Positions 8,746 to 18,095 of a stretch of 64,000 nucleotides of DNA are shown here, piece by piece. The stretch's first letter is position 1; each line of letters opens with the position of its first letter. The DNA comes from Polynucleobacter sp. 30F-ANTBAC. Its GTDB lineage: Bacteria > Pseudomonadota > Gammaproteobacteria > Burkholderiales > Burkholderiaceae. The position numbers were made by a program, and so were the translations under genes. Under the pieces are notes generated by a model, which was given only the letters and a program-made list of their open reading frames with translations, was not told where the DNA came from and did not search any database. The stretch lies in assembly GCF_018882385.1 (NCBI RefSeq), contig NZ_JACVON010000002.1, positions 310,001 through 374,000 on the forward strand. Reading direction: 5' to 3'.

Positions 8746-8823
8746 TTATGCTTGAATTTCTGCCTCTCGACCGCCTTGGGCTGAGAACCAAAAGTAAAAG
8801 AAATAGGATTTATTTGCAGACAT
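8746..8823 (-). CDS. Leader peptide for aroG attenuation (25 aa, YFFYFWF run)
   Basis: A 25-codon frame, MSANKSYFFYFWFSAQGG then REAEIQA, lies between tldD and aroG. Residues 7-13 are seven aromatic residues in a row (Tyr, Phe and Trp codons), the hallmark of leader peptides that sense charged aromatic tRNAs. The terminator hairpin follows 18 bases after the stop, then the aroG start. There is no clear Shine-Dalgarno sequence, but an extended -10 (TGC-TACATT, 8838-8830) lies 6 bases before the ATG, so the leader may be translated from a leaderless transcript. The architecture resembles enterobacterial pheA and trp leaders. I do not recognise this particular peptide. Confidence 0.82.
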   Translation of the reverse strand: MSANKSYFFYFWFSAQGGREAEIQA

Positions 8824-8829
8824 GTAGCT

Positions 8830-8838
8830 AATGTAGCA
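8830..8838 (-). promoter_or_regulatory. Candidate extended -10 promoter for the aroG leader
   Basis: On the minus strand TG-C-TACATT (8838-8830) forms an extended -10 element. The -35 region is weak (TTCAGC-like, spacing about 15). The expected start falls at the ATG of the leader peptide. It lies just beyond the tldD stop. Confidence 0.45.
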
Positions 8839-8856
8839 CAGTTTTGTGACGCTGAA

Positions 8857-10338
8857 TTAAGCTGTGCCCCCAACGGTCATATTGTTGATTCTGAGGGTGG
8901 GTTGACCAACCCCTACTGGAACGCTTTGACCGTCTTTGCCGCAAACCCCAATGCCGCTATCTAAATTCATGTCATTTCCGATCATGCTGATATCTTTCAG
9001 TGATTCAGGACCGTTGCCAATGATTGTTGCGCCTTTAACTGGGTATTGAATTTTGCCGTTTTCCACCCAGTAGGCTTCGCTGGCTGAGAACACAAACTTA
9101 CCGCTGGTGATATCAACTTGACCTCCACCAAAATTGACGGCGTAAAGACCTTTTTTAATGCTGCCGATAATTTCTTCAGGATCATCACTTCCGTTGAGCA
9201 TATAGGTGTTGGTCATTCTTGGCATGGGTAGGGAGGCATAGCTTTCACGTCTAGCATTACCGGTGACTGGCATATTCATGAGGCGAGCATTTAAGCTATC
9301 CTGAATGTAGCCCTTTAAGATGCCATCCTCAATGAGGGTTGTGCATTGAGTTGGATTGCCTTCATCATCAATGGATAATGAGCCACGTCGACCGGCGATT
9401 GTGCCATCGTCAACAACAGTAACGCCTTTAGCCGCAACTCTTTGCCCAATCTTTCCGGTAAAGGCAGATGATCCTTTACGATTAAAGTCTCCTTCAAGAC
9501 CGTGACCTATGGCTTCATGCAAAAGAACACCTGGCCAACCGGGACCAAGAACGACTGTCATCGATCCTGCGGGAGCTGGTCGTGAATCAAGATTGACTAA
9601 GGCAGATCTAACCGCCTCATCAATCCAATGATCAATTTTCTCTTGAACAAAAAAGTGATAATCAAAACGGCCGCCACCACCCGATGAACCTACTTCACGT
9701 CGACCATTTTGCTCGGCAATAACGGTGATTGAAACGCGCACCAAAGGTCTGATGTCAGCTGCTAAAACGCCATTAGCTCTTGCTACTAAAACAACATCGT
9801 GTTCCGCTGCAAGGCCTGCCATCACTTGTACGATGCGAGGGTCTTTGGCTTTGGCTTTTCTTTCAATATCTTCTAAAAGAGCAATTTTTGCTTTTGCATT
9901 CAAACTATCAAGAGGGTTCGCTGATTGATAAAGAGCGTGTGTTTTGGGATTGGACCATGCTGGGCTAATGTACGTTTTATTATTTCCTGCGCCAATCACT
10001 CGAGTTGCTTCAGCTGCTTTTTTGAGAGCTGCAGCACTAATTTCATCAGAGTAAGCAAATGCTGTTTTGTCATGGCTGACAGCTCTAACCCCAACACCTT
10101 GGTCAATGCTGAAAGTGCCAGATTTAACAATACCTTCTTCTAGGCTCCATGATTCGTTATAAGTTCTTTGAAAGTAAAGATCAGCATCATCTAAGTGATG
10201 TGTATGCATTAATGCCAACGTTTTTTGTAGGTCATTTTCAGAAATACCTGCCGGAGCCAACAAAATATCTTTAGCGATCTTAAGTGAGTCGGCCCTGCTG
10301 AGGTTGATGGCGTTTTCTAAAGCTAAATGTGTATTCAT
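8857..10338 (-). CDS. tldD: Metalloprotease TldD
   Basis: Zinc protease subunit which with TldE (PmbA) degrades unfolded peptides and matures some ribosomal peptides. The 493-residue length is normal. The metal site HEAIGHGLEGD (HExxxH) is near residue 275, followed by the family segments SIDDEGNPT and GYIQDSLNARLMN. The upstream nitrilase gene ends 7 bases before the tldD start, so yhdP-nitrilase-tldD form an operon, a widespread proteobacterial arrangement. No tldE is visible in the window. The aroG leader begins 34 bases beyond its stop. Confidence 0.96.
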   Translation of the reverse strand: MNTHLALENAINLSRADSLKIAKDILLAPAGISENDLQKTLALMHTHHLDDADLYFQRTYNESWSLEEGIVKSGTFSIDQGVGVRAVSHDKTAFAYSDEISAAALKKAAEATRVIGAGNNKTYISPAWSNPKTHALYQSANPLDSLNAKAKIALLEDIERKAKAKDPRIVQVMAGLAAEHDVVLVARANGVLAADIRPLVRVSITVIAEQNGRREVGSSGGGGRFDYHFFVQEKIDHWIDEAVRSALVNLDSRPAPAGSMTVVLGPGWPGVLLHEAIGHGLEGDFNRKGSSAFTGKIGQRVAAKGVTVVDDGTIAGRRGSLSIDDEGNPTQCTTLIEDGILKGYIQDSLNARLMNMPVTGNARRESYASLPMPRMTNTYMLNGSDDPEEIIGSIKKGLYAVNFGGGQVDITSGKFVFSASEAYWVENGKIQYPVKGATIIGNGPESLKDISMIGNDMNLDSGIGVCGKDGQSVPVGVGQPTLRINNMTVGGTA

Positions 10339-10345
10339 AGGGTTC

Positions 10346-11167
10346 TTATAAAGTACGGTGCAAAAGAGCAGGTAATTGAGTTCGAATTTTTTGCGTCATA
10401 TTTTTATCTAGTGTGCCCATAACTACCCCTTGCTCTTGAGCTATCTGGGATTGAATTTCACCCCAAGGATCTATGAGCATACTCTGCCCCCAAGTGGAGC
10501 GACCATTTTCATGTTGCCCGCCTTGGGCGCTAGCTAGAACATAGCATTGATTTTCAATGGCGCGGGCTCTCAGCAATACTTCCCAGTGGGCTTTACCTGT
10601 TGTGTGAGTGAAGGCTGCTGGGATGATGTGGCAGTCCACTGCGCCTATTGAGCGGTAGAGCTCTGGGAAGCGAATGTCATAGCAAATGGATAGACCAAAT
10701 TTCCAATCAACACCATTTTTATGGATGACAAAGGATTGCGGCACTTGCCCTGCTTCAATGGTCCGTGATTCTTGGTATTCTTCTTCACCTTTTTTAAATC
10801 CAAATAAGTGAATTTTGTCGTATCTGGAAATAATTTTTCCGTCAGGTGCAAACACCAGCGTGGTGTTTCTTACTTTGGTTTCATCCTGGGCTCTTAGTGG
10901 AATAGTTCCTGCCACCAAGTAAATATTGTTAAGTTGGGCAATCGAGCTCAGTTGAGTTTGAATAGGCCCTTGCTCAAACTCTTCTTTAATGAGATTTTTG
11001 TCGGATTCATGATGACCCATGAGGCAAAAATACTCAGGCAAAACGACAAGTTCAGCTCCAAGTGATTGGGCTTCTTCAATAAGTTTTTTTGCGCTAGCTA
11101 AATTGGTATCCACAGAAGGAGCGGATACCATTTGGATGCTGGCAACTTTCAATTGATTAGGCGTCAT
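10346..11167 (-). CDS. Carbon-nitrogen hydrolase (nitrilase/Nit1 family)
   Basis: A 273-residue C-N hydrolase. The catalytic triad is visible: Glu in VVLPEYF near residue 45, Lys in YDKIHLFGF near residue 119, and Cys in LSICYDIRFPELYR near residue 160. Members close to Nit1/NitFhit act on deaminated glutathione or omega-amides; the exact substrate cannot be read here. It lies between yhdP (9-base gap) and tldD (7-base gap), a conserved order in Burkholderiales, so it is presumably co-transcribed with them. Confidence 0.9.
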   Translation of the reverse strand: MTPNQLKVASIQMVSAPSVDTNLASAKKLIEEAQSLGAELVVLPEYFCLMGHHESDKNLIKEEFEQGPIQTQLSSIAQLNNIYLVAGTIPLRAQDETKVRNTTLVFAPDGKIISRYDKIHLFGFKKGEEEYQESRTIEAGQVPQSFVIHKNGVDWKFGLSICYDIRFPELYRSIGAVDCHIIPAAFTHTTGKAHWEVLLRARAIENQCYVLASAQGGQHENGRSTWGQSMLIDPWGEIQSQIAQEQGVVMGTLDKNMTQKIRTQLPALLHRTL

Positions 11168-11176
11168 GCCCTTATT

Positions 11177-14100
11177 CTATTTCTTATTCGGGTTTTGTTG
11201 TTGTCGTAGTAATGATTTATCCCGAATCTCTTTAAGGGCATTCGCATCGAGAGGGCGACCTTTGTTGTCAAGAGGAATCACTTGAGGGGCTGCCCAAGTA
11301 CCTTGAACAAGGTAATCTAATTGAAATAACTTGCTGACCTCGTCAGCAATCAAATATTGTCCAATGAGGGTGCTTAGACCAATGATGGGGTTAACAAAGG
11401 TGTAAGCCACGGAGGCTGAACCTGCATTGAGGTTCGGAACCACAGTAATACGCATATCTTGGGTTTCATTAACTAAATTGGCGTTGCCTGTTAAACGAAC
11501 ATTTCCCTGAGGCCCCTTAATGCTGAGATCTTTGATATTCGCGATGCCGTTGAGCACCTTGCCTTGTGAGGTTATTCGATCAAAAGGCGTACCTTGTGTC
11601 ACCATTGGTTTTAGAACTCCGCCAATATCGAGTGTTGCCAAACGTGTTAACCCTTGATAACTAAGAACCCCTAAAAGACGAGCAACTCCTGGATCAACTT
11701 GAAGAATAGTTCCTTTGGCAAGGTCAAGTGAGATGTCTGCTTGAAGGGACTGAACATCAAATTGATGTGGGGCGCCTTCCCAGTTGAGATTACCAACTAA
11801 CTTACCAGAGCCGCTGTCAATTGTTTTTGGAAAGCCGAGCTTATCTAACAGCTTGCCACCATCATCAATATCCAGATCAAAATTGATGAAGGTATTTCCA
11901 GCGTTCTTGCCCTCTTGGGGCAGTTGCCAGCGACCCGATGCAAGAACAGAGGCATTTTCATTTTTAAGACTTAATTTCTCAATTAACCAGTCGCTCCTAT
12001 TATTTTTTGCAATCAGCTGCAGTGCGCCATAGTCATGGTTGTTGTAGGTTAAATTTTCAGCCGTAATATCCATGGCTGGAATCCTTTCGGCCCGGCTATT
12101 AATAGTTTTTTTACCAGGTTCAGTGCTGGGATTTTTTTCAAAAGTTAACTTCCTTAAGCGAGCTGTTAACTTGCCGTAAGGTATGTCAGGCTGGGCTGCT
12201 TGCCAGGTCAGCAGACCTGTCGCAAAAGGGGAATCAATTTGACCTTGCCATAGATTATTAATGTAGCTGGCTGTTAGGTTAACGTTATTAAATTCTTTTT
12301 TAGAGAGCTGAACTTTTTTCAAGTCTGCAGTCAATGACCTTAAAACTGGAGCAGCTGATTTATTTTTCTTAGAAGAGGTATTGCTAGGTAAATATTTGGT
12401 GACCCATTTATCCCATTCATCGATATCTAATTGATCAAGTTTGATATTGGCTGACATCCCTGACTCAGGAATTTTCCCTACAGTGTTGACGCCAAGGTTG
12501 GCGCGCAAATTATTGTTTGTATCTATGTCAAAAGGGGCTTCAATTAATTTGCCAATTTTAATGGCGCCAATATGCTTTGAATTTGAATCTTTATTAATAT
12601 TGCTTAAATAAAAATTGCCATTAAGAGTAGCGCCAGTTTTCTTGTTAAATGGTGCAGGTAGAGCTGAGCTAAATTGTTTGAGCTGTAAGCCCAAGTTGAG
12701 TTTGTAACCACTTGAAGATATCAGGAGGTCGCCGTCGAATACAATTGGGCCGTTAACCTGGTTATAAATAGTCTTTATTGAGTTGTTGGTATCTTGGGGC
12801 GTCAATGCTGTTAGCAGTTGATCAACTTGGACGCTACCTTTAACTTTCATTAGAGGTTGTTCCGACCAAGGTAGGCTACTAGCATTGCTGATAAGAATTT
12901 CACCGCCCAATGCTTTTGCTTTTAAATTCCTAGAGCTAATATTTTCTTCAGAAAAAAGTATGTCGCCAGTGATATGGGTGATATCTAATTTTTTATCTAA
13001 ATTAACGATATTGTTTTGTAGGTTTAGCTCACCTTTGATGGTTGTCTTATTAGTGTTTGCAAGTGGTAAGGCGATATCAATCTTTAAATTAGATTGACCT
13101 GAAATTGATATTCCGTCAAAAGAGCTCTTTAAGTTTTGACCTGATGGGCTAAGGAGGTAGTAATTAAGTAAATCTTGGCTGTGACCTGCAGCATGCCCAT
13201 TAATTTCTAAAAGGGCATTTTTACTTGTTACATCTAATACCTTGCCATGGACATTGCTGAGTTGAACGCTCTCAAATAAAGCTTCATTGAAATCCACGTT
13301 GAGCTGAGGCCCTTGTAGCTTAACTATGCCGTTAACTTTGGAGAATGGAGACCATTGGCCTTGGCCAAAAATGCTGGCTGATGCTGGATGAAATTCCACA
13401 TCGACAACTGGAAGGTTGAGATTGAATGTGCCTGGGTGATTTGCGCTAAAAGGAATGTGTTGAGGTTGCCCGCTGATCTTGAGTGTTCCATTTTTAACGA
13501 AGCCCGACTTGAGTGCTCCGCGAATGTAGTCGCGAGCATCTTTGGACATGGCTGCGGGGAAATAGCGAGTCAGGTTAAATACTTTGGCGCTCTCAATATT
13601 GCCGTTGATGCTGAGATATTCTTGCCGATTTTTTGTTCGGGGTTGATATGCAGCATCAAACTGAAGTGAGACGTCATCATTTTCAATGGCTATGTTTTTC
13701 AGAGCATAGTCCCAAGCGTCATCATTTTTAACCCATTTGATAACACCTGTTGCTTTATTGAAGTCCAGTTGATCATTCTCAAGAATTTGTGGCAATACCG
13801 CAGAGCTCTTTTCGTTATTGATGCTTACCTCTCCACCAAGCTCTGTGGCAAATATTTTTCCTGAGAAGTTGGATAGCCCTAAATTGTTGGTGTTAACGGG
13901 TTTTAAAAATAAGTGGTTAAAGTCAAATGAAACCTTGTAGTTGGATTCATTAAACCCAGGTATTGATATTCTGAATGGAAGACGGCTAGCTTCTGCGTGC
14001 CAATTAGCGTCTAAATTTTCAAGATGACCTGTGGGTTGATAGTCATTAATGAACTGTTGAATATCTTTTGGTAATGGAAACTGTTTGGCTAACTGTTCTA

Positions 14101-15247
14101 CGAGTTCAATATTGATGCTTGGTGCTTTGATGCCAGCCTGTGAAACTAAATTAATATTAGGCGCAGCTTTCCAGTAAAAACTTATATCGTTTAGTTCTTG
14201 TTTTTCGGATTTGGAGTCGATCTGCCAATTTAATTTGGGGGCAGTCATTGAGATTTTATTGCCGTATGTTTCTTGCACAATTTGAGCTTCTAGACTCATT
14301 ATTTTTAAGGGCTGCCCAATTCGAGCCCATTCGAAGTGCAAATTCTTAAATTGAAGATCTGTTGTTCCACCATCGAGCATGCCGCTGCTAAGGTAAGTTT
14401 TACCGGCACTATTTAGAAAGCCGTCAACAATTTTTATATCGCTGCCAATTGTGGCGTTAATTTTCCTGAGATCTAAATTGAGAGCGGACCAGTCAATGGA
14501 ACCATTCCAATCTCTCCAGTTTCCAGCGTCACCCAATAAATTATGTCTGAACTGGGCATCAACTTTTGCAACGCCCTCGTTCCAAGGGGTTCGCAGTACC
14601 AAGCTAATCTGGTGCTTGAACCAGGTATTTTTTAGATTAAGACTATCAATTTGAATATGATGTTCAGTGGACTGATTTTGTTGGTCTAGCCAAACAATTT
14701 CTGCATTATTTGCTTGCATGCTATCTTGATCAAAGATCCAGTTGCCGGCTTTAAATCCAGCTGAATTCTTTGCTAGCTTGATTCCTGCTATATCCCAATC
14801 GCCATGAATATCACGCTTGGCATGAATGCGAGCGTTTTCAAATTTGAGATCATGAAAATGAGGCTGTAGTTCCCATAAGGATTCCCAAGATAAATTGCCG
14901 GTAATTTCAGGAATGCTTAGTAGTGGCGGTTCGTTAGATTGTTGAGATCTATGAATCGTAATATTTTTGATTTTGAAGGCGGGCCATAAAAACTCCCAAT
15001 CGGTCTTAATCTCTTCAATTCTGAGTTCTGCACCAAGATTTTGACTTAATACTTTTTCAAATTCAGATTTATTCTTTTCAACTAAAGGCCAGAAATAGAA
15101 TCGAACGATTAAGTGAGTGAAGATAACTCCTAGGCTAGATAAGGCCAGTAACCAAAGAAGTCTTTTTTTCCAAATAGACCGTTTTTCTTCGCTAACTCGA
15201 AGTTGGCGAAGCTTATCTAGTGTGGTGGAGATGAATAACCATGACAT
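11177..15247 (-). CDS. yhdP: YhdP family AsmA-like envelope protein
   Basis: A very large protein of about 1356 residues with one N-terminal membrane helix (LLWLLALSSLGVIFTHLIV) followed by a long repetitive beta-rich periplasmic body and the conserved C-terminal AsmA-like region (LQADISLDLAKGTILQVDPG, GVLSYQGLTRLATLD). YhdP belongs to the AsmA clan of bridge-like proteins implicated in phospholipid transport to the outer membrane. I prefer the ATG at 15247 (MSWLFIS): the frame continues to 15292, but that start would overlap the glnE start. CATAAT lies 6 bases before 15247 and no Shine-Dalgarno is visible. Confidence 0.9.
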   Translation of the reverse strand: MSWLFISTTLDKLRQLRVSEEKRSIWKKRLLWLLALSSLGVIFTHLIVRFYFWPLVEKNKSEFEKVLSQNLGAELRIEEIKTDWEFLWPAFKIKNITIHRSQQSNEPPLLSIPEITGNLSWESLWELQPHFHDLKFENARIHAKRDIHGDWDIAGIKLAKNSAGFKAGNWIFDQDSMQANNAEIVWLDQQNQSTEHHIQIDSLNLKNTWFKHQISLVLRTPWNEGVAKVDAQFRHNLLGDAGNWRDWNGSIDWSALNLDLRKINATIGSDIKIVDGFLNSAGKTYLSSGMLDGGTTDLQFKNLHFEWARIGQPLKIMSLEAQIVQETYGNKISMTAPKLNWQIDSKSEKQELNDISFYWKAAPNINLVSQAGIKAPSINIELVEQLAKQFPLPKDIQQFINDYQPTGHLENLDANWHAEASRLPFRISIPGFNESNYKVSFDFNHLFLKPVNTNNLGLSNFSGKIFATELGGEVSINNEKSSAVLPQILENDQLDFNKATGVIKWVKNDDAWDYALKNIAIENDDVSLQFDAAYQPRTKNRQEYLSINGNIESAKVFNLTRYFPAAMSKDARDYIRGALKSGFVKNGTLKISGQPQHIPFSANHPGTFNLNLPVVDVEFHPASASIFGQGQWSPFSKVNGIVKLQGPQLNVDFNEALFESVQLSNVHGKVLDVTSKNALLEINGHAAGHSQDLLNYYLLSPSGQNLKSSFDGISISGQSNLKIDIALPLANTNKTTIKGELNLQNNIVNLDKKLDITHITGDILFSEENISSRNLKAKALGGEILISNASSLPWSEQPLMKVKGSVQVDQLLTALTPQDTNNSIKTIYNQVNGPIVFDGDLLISSSGYKLNLGLQLKQFSSALPAPFNKKTGATLNGNFYLSNINKDSNSKHIGAIKIGKLIEAPFDIDTNNNLRANLGVNTVGKIPESGMSANIKLDQLDIDEWDKWVTKYLPSNTSSKKNKSAAPVLRSLTADLKKVQLSKKEFNNVNLTASYINNLWQGQIDSPFATGLLTWQAAQPDIPYGKLTARLRKLTFEKNPSTEPGKKTINSRAERIPAMDITAENLTYNNHDYGALQLIAKNNRSDWLIEKLSLKNENASVLASGRWQLPQEGKNAGNTFINFDLDIDDGGKLLDKLGFPKTIDSGSGKLVGNLNWEGAPHQFDVQSLQADISLDLAKGTILQVDPGVARLLGVLSYQGLTRLATLDIGGVLKPMVTQGTPFDRITSQGKVLNGIANIKDLSIKGPQGNVRLTGNANLVNETQDMRITVVPNLNAGSASVAYTFVNPIIGLSTLIGQYLIADEVSKLFQLDYLVQGTWAAPQVIPLDNKGRPLDANALKEIRDKSLLRQQQNPNKK

Positions 15248-15253
15248 TTTGTA

Positions 15254-15259
15254 ATTATG
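15254..15259 (-). promoter_or_regulatory. Candidate -10 box for yhdP
   Basis: CATAAT on the minus strand, 6 bases before the ATG at 15247. The predicted transcript start coincides with the start codon. The -35 is weak, so this is a tentative site. Confidence 0.35.
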
Positions 15260-15290
15260 CTGTAGCCGAAGGGGTATTGATAGCGATAAC

Positions 15291-18095
15291 ATGATACCTA
15301 TGACCTTAAATAATAAGAAAATTTCAGTTCTTTTAGAGAATTCCGCCTACGCCACTCGCTGGATTAATGCTCAACCCCAATGGATAGGCCAGCTCTTAGA
15401 TTCAGGCTCTAGCCCTGTAGATTCAGCTGAAATCGACAGAATTCTTGGCCCAAGCGCTCAGATGCTGAGTGCTCCAACGCTTGATTTAACGCTCTTGGGT
15501 GCGCAACTTAGGTTGGCTAGGCAGCAGTTAATGCTGTTGCTGGCTTTGCGAGACCTTAGTCACGATGCTGATGTGCCGGAAGTGACCCAAGCTATGACTC
15601 TATTTGCTGAAAAAGTCACTGAAATAGGTTTGGAAGCACTTCGTCAAGATATGAGAGCGCTAGTAGGTGAGCCTCTAGATGCTAGCGGTCAATATTTACC
15701 TTTAATGGTTGTTGGAATGGGTAAGTTAGGTGGTCGAGAACTGAACGTCTCGTCGGATATTGATCTGGTCTTTCTCTATGAAGAAGATGGCGATACCCAG
15801 GGTGGAATTAAAAGTATTTCTAATCATGAGTGGTATGAACGCCTTGGTAAAAAATTTATCGCTTTATTGAGTGAAGTTAAGCCAGAAGGATTTGTCTTCC
15901 GCGTTGATATGCGTTTGAGGCCCAATGGGGATTCGGGTCCGTTGGTATGTAGTTTGGCGATGTTAGAGGAGTACTTTAGCGTTCAAGGCCGTGAGTGGGA
16001 GCGTTATGCTTGGATCAAAGGGCGGATGATTTCCCCGTCGGAGGATTCTCCAGCTCACGCAAGATTTCAAAAAGGTTTGCATGACTTAGTTAAGCCTTTT
16101 GTGTATCGACGATATTTAGATTTTGGCGTGATCGCAGCGATTCGCCAGCTTCACGCTCAAATACAGCAAGAGGCGGAAAAAAGAACCTTATCTTACCCAG
16201 AAAGAGCTGCGGATATTAAGTTGGGGCGTGGTGGAATTAGAGAAATTGAATTTATGGCTCAAATGTTCCAGTTGGTTCGTGGTGGTCAAGATCCTGGCTT
16301 ACGCATCAGACCAACCCTGGAGGTTCTTGTGGCGGTTCATGACAGGCAATTGATTTCATCAGCTGATCTCAGTTCTTTAACAGATGCTTATTTGTATTTA
16401 AGAAAGTTGGAACACCGTTTGCAGTATTGGGAAGATGCTCAAACGCATCACTTGCCGGCAGATGATTCATCGCAAGAGCGTATTGCTTTATCAATGGGGC
16501 ATCACAGTCTAGAAGATTTCAGAGCGACTTTAGCCAATCATCGGACCAATGTTGCCAATTTATTTGGTAATGCATTCGTTTTGAAAAAGCACAGTGCAGA
16601 AACTGAGAGTGAAGATGAGTTAGTGGCCACTTGGTCACCTCCAAGCAATTACCCTTTATTGTTGGAAATGTGGGAGGCTTGGTGTGGCAGCGCTCGTCAA
16701 CGATTGTTGAGTGATACATCAAGACGAAGATTCATTCAACTAATGGCAAATTCTTCGAGCCATATTCAAAAGCGTCAATGGAGTATTGAAAAATCTGATG
16801 CAGTGATGGTGAGAATGATGAACCTTTTGGATTCAATTTCTAGGCGCTCATCCTACTTGGCCTTGCTATCAGAGTACCCTCATATTTTGGATCATCTGAT
16901 CGCATTGATATCTGCTTCAAAGTGGGGTTCTGATTACTTAATTAAGCATCCGCACTTGCTAGATGATTTATTAACGGGGCCTGGTCAATATTCTCCGGAA
17001 GATCACCCGGCGATTTACTGGACAAAATTAAGAGCTGAGACAAATATTTTGCTCGATGATGCTGCGGAGCACGGTGATCCATCTGAGTTATCGATGGATA
17101 TTTTGAGGCAGGTGCATCACACAGAGACATTCCTCACATTGCTGGCAGAGTTGGGGATTGGTCGTGAGCAGCCTTTGCCGATTGAAAGAGTCAGTGATCG
17201 TTTATCTGCCTTGGCAGATCTAATTTTGAGTCTGACTTTAGAAAGGGTTTGGCCGATCATTGCTAAAAAATACGATCTCAACTCTTTGGTTCCCCCGGCC
17301 TTTGCCGTGATTGCCTACGGCAAGCTAGGTGGCAAAGAGCTAGGTTACGCCTCGGATCTGGATATTGTTTTTCTCCATGATGCTCCGGATTCTGATCAGG
17401 GTGCAACTGAGCGATATGCCATGTTTGCTAGGCGCCTCATTGCTTGGTTAACCACTGCCACTTCAGCGGGTGTCCTGTTTGAAATCGATACGCGTTTAAG
17501 GCCTAATGGTGCTGCTGGCCTATTGGTTACCAGTATCGATTCATTCAAACGTTATCAGCTTCGTGAGGGGGATAATGCAGCTTGGTTATGGGAGCATCAA
17601 GCTCTAACAAGGGCACGATTTTGTGCGGGTGATATAAAGATTGGTCAGCAGTTTGAGGAAATACGAGCAACAGTGTTATCTCAGCAGAGGGAAGAGCAAG
17701 AGCTAAAGCAAGAAATTATTTCCATGCGGAAAAAAGTTAGCGAAGGTCATCCCAATGATTCCGGTCAGTTTGACATCAAACATGACAGTGGTGGCATGGT
17801 TGATATTGAGTTTATTGTGCAATATTTGGTGTTGCGGTTTAGCTATCAGCATAAAAATCTTTTGGGTAATCTTGGCAATATCGCATTATTAGGTATTGCA
17901 GCTGATGAAGGTTTGATTCAGCAAGGTGAGGCTCAAGAGGTGGCGCAAGCTTATCGGGTGTATCGCGAACATCAGCATCGCATCCGCTTGGATGGGGCTG
18001 ACAAGACGAGAATTAACCCAGATGATATGGATATGGCTCTATTGTCTTCAAGAGAGGCTGTCACCAAGCTTTGGCAAAAAGTCTTAAGCGCCTAG
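15291..18095 (+). CDS. glnE: Glutamine synthetase adenylyltransferase/deadenylyltransferase GlnE
   Basis: Bifunctional regulator that adds AMP to and removes AMP from glutamine synthetase in response to PII state. 934 residues, normal. Two nucleotidyltransferase domains are visible: GMGKLGGRELNVSSDIDLVFL near residue 143 (deadenylylase half) and YGKLGGKELGYASDLDIVFL near residue 672 (adenylylase half), each followed by an RLRPNG segment. The ATG at 15291 is the longest start; 15300 (MTLNNKK) is equally possible and neither has a good Shine-Dalgarno. Its 3' end overlaps the convergent recN by 12 bases. Confidence 0.96.
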   Translation: MIPMTLNNKKISVLLENSAYATRWINAQPQWIGQLLDSGSSPVDSAEIDRILGPSAQMLSAPTLDLTLLGAQLRLARQQLMLLLALRDLSHDADVPEVTQAMTLFAEKVTEIGLEALRQDMRALVGEPLDASGQYLPLMVVGMGKLGGRELNVSSDIDLVFLYEEDGDTQGGIKSISNHEWYERLGKKFIALLSEVKPEGFVFRVDMRLRPNGDSGPLVCSLAMLEEYFSVQGREWERYAWIKGRMISPSEDSPAHARFQKGLHDLVKPFVYRRYLDFGVIAAIRQLHAQIQQEAEKRTLSYPERAADIKLGRGGIREIEFMAQMFQLVRGGQDPGLRIRPTLEVLVAVHDRQLISSADLSSLTDAYLYLRKLEHRLQYWEDAQTHHLPADDSSQERIALSMGHHSLEDFRATLANHRTNVANLFGNAFVLKKHSAETESEDELVATWSPPSNYPLLLEMWEAWCGSARQRLLSDTSRRRFIQLMANSSSHIQKRQWSIEKSDAVMVRMMNLLDSISRRSSYLALLSEYPHILDHLIALISASKWGSDYLIKHPHLLDDLLTGPGQYSPEDHPAIYWTKLRAETNILLDDAAEHGDPSELSMDILRQVHHTETFLTLLAELGIGREQPLPIERVSDRLSALADLILSLTLERVWPIIAKKYDLNSLVPPAFAVIAYGKLGGKELGYASDLDIVFLHDAPDSDQGATERYAMFARRLIAWLTTATSAGVLFEIDTRLRPNGAAGLLVTSIDSFKRYQLREGDNAAWLWEHQALTRARFCAGDIKIGQQFEEIRATVLSQQREEQELKQEIISMRKKVSEGHPNDSGQFDIKHDSGGMVDIEFIVQYLVLRFSYQHKNLLGNLGNIALLGIAADEGLIQQGEAQEVAQAYRVYREHQHRIRLDGADKTRINPDDMDMALLSSREAVTKLWQKVLSA

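Noticed and set aside
8688..8873. A 61-codon minus-strand frame between tldD and aroG
   Set aside because: It runs through the terminator stem and T-run and resembles nothing. The shorter frame at 8746-8823 in another phase explains the region better.
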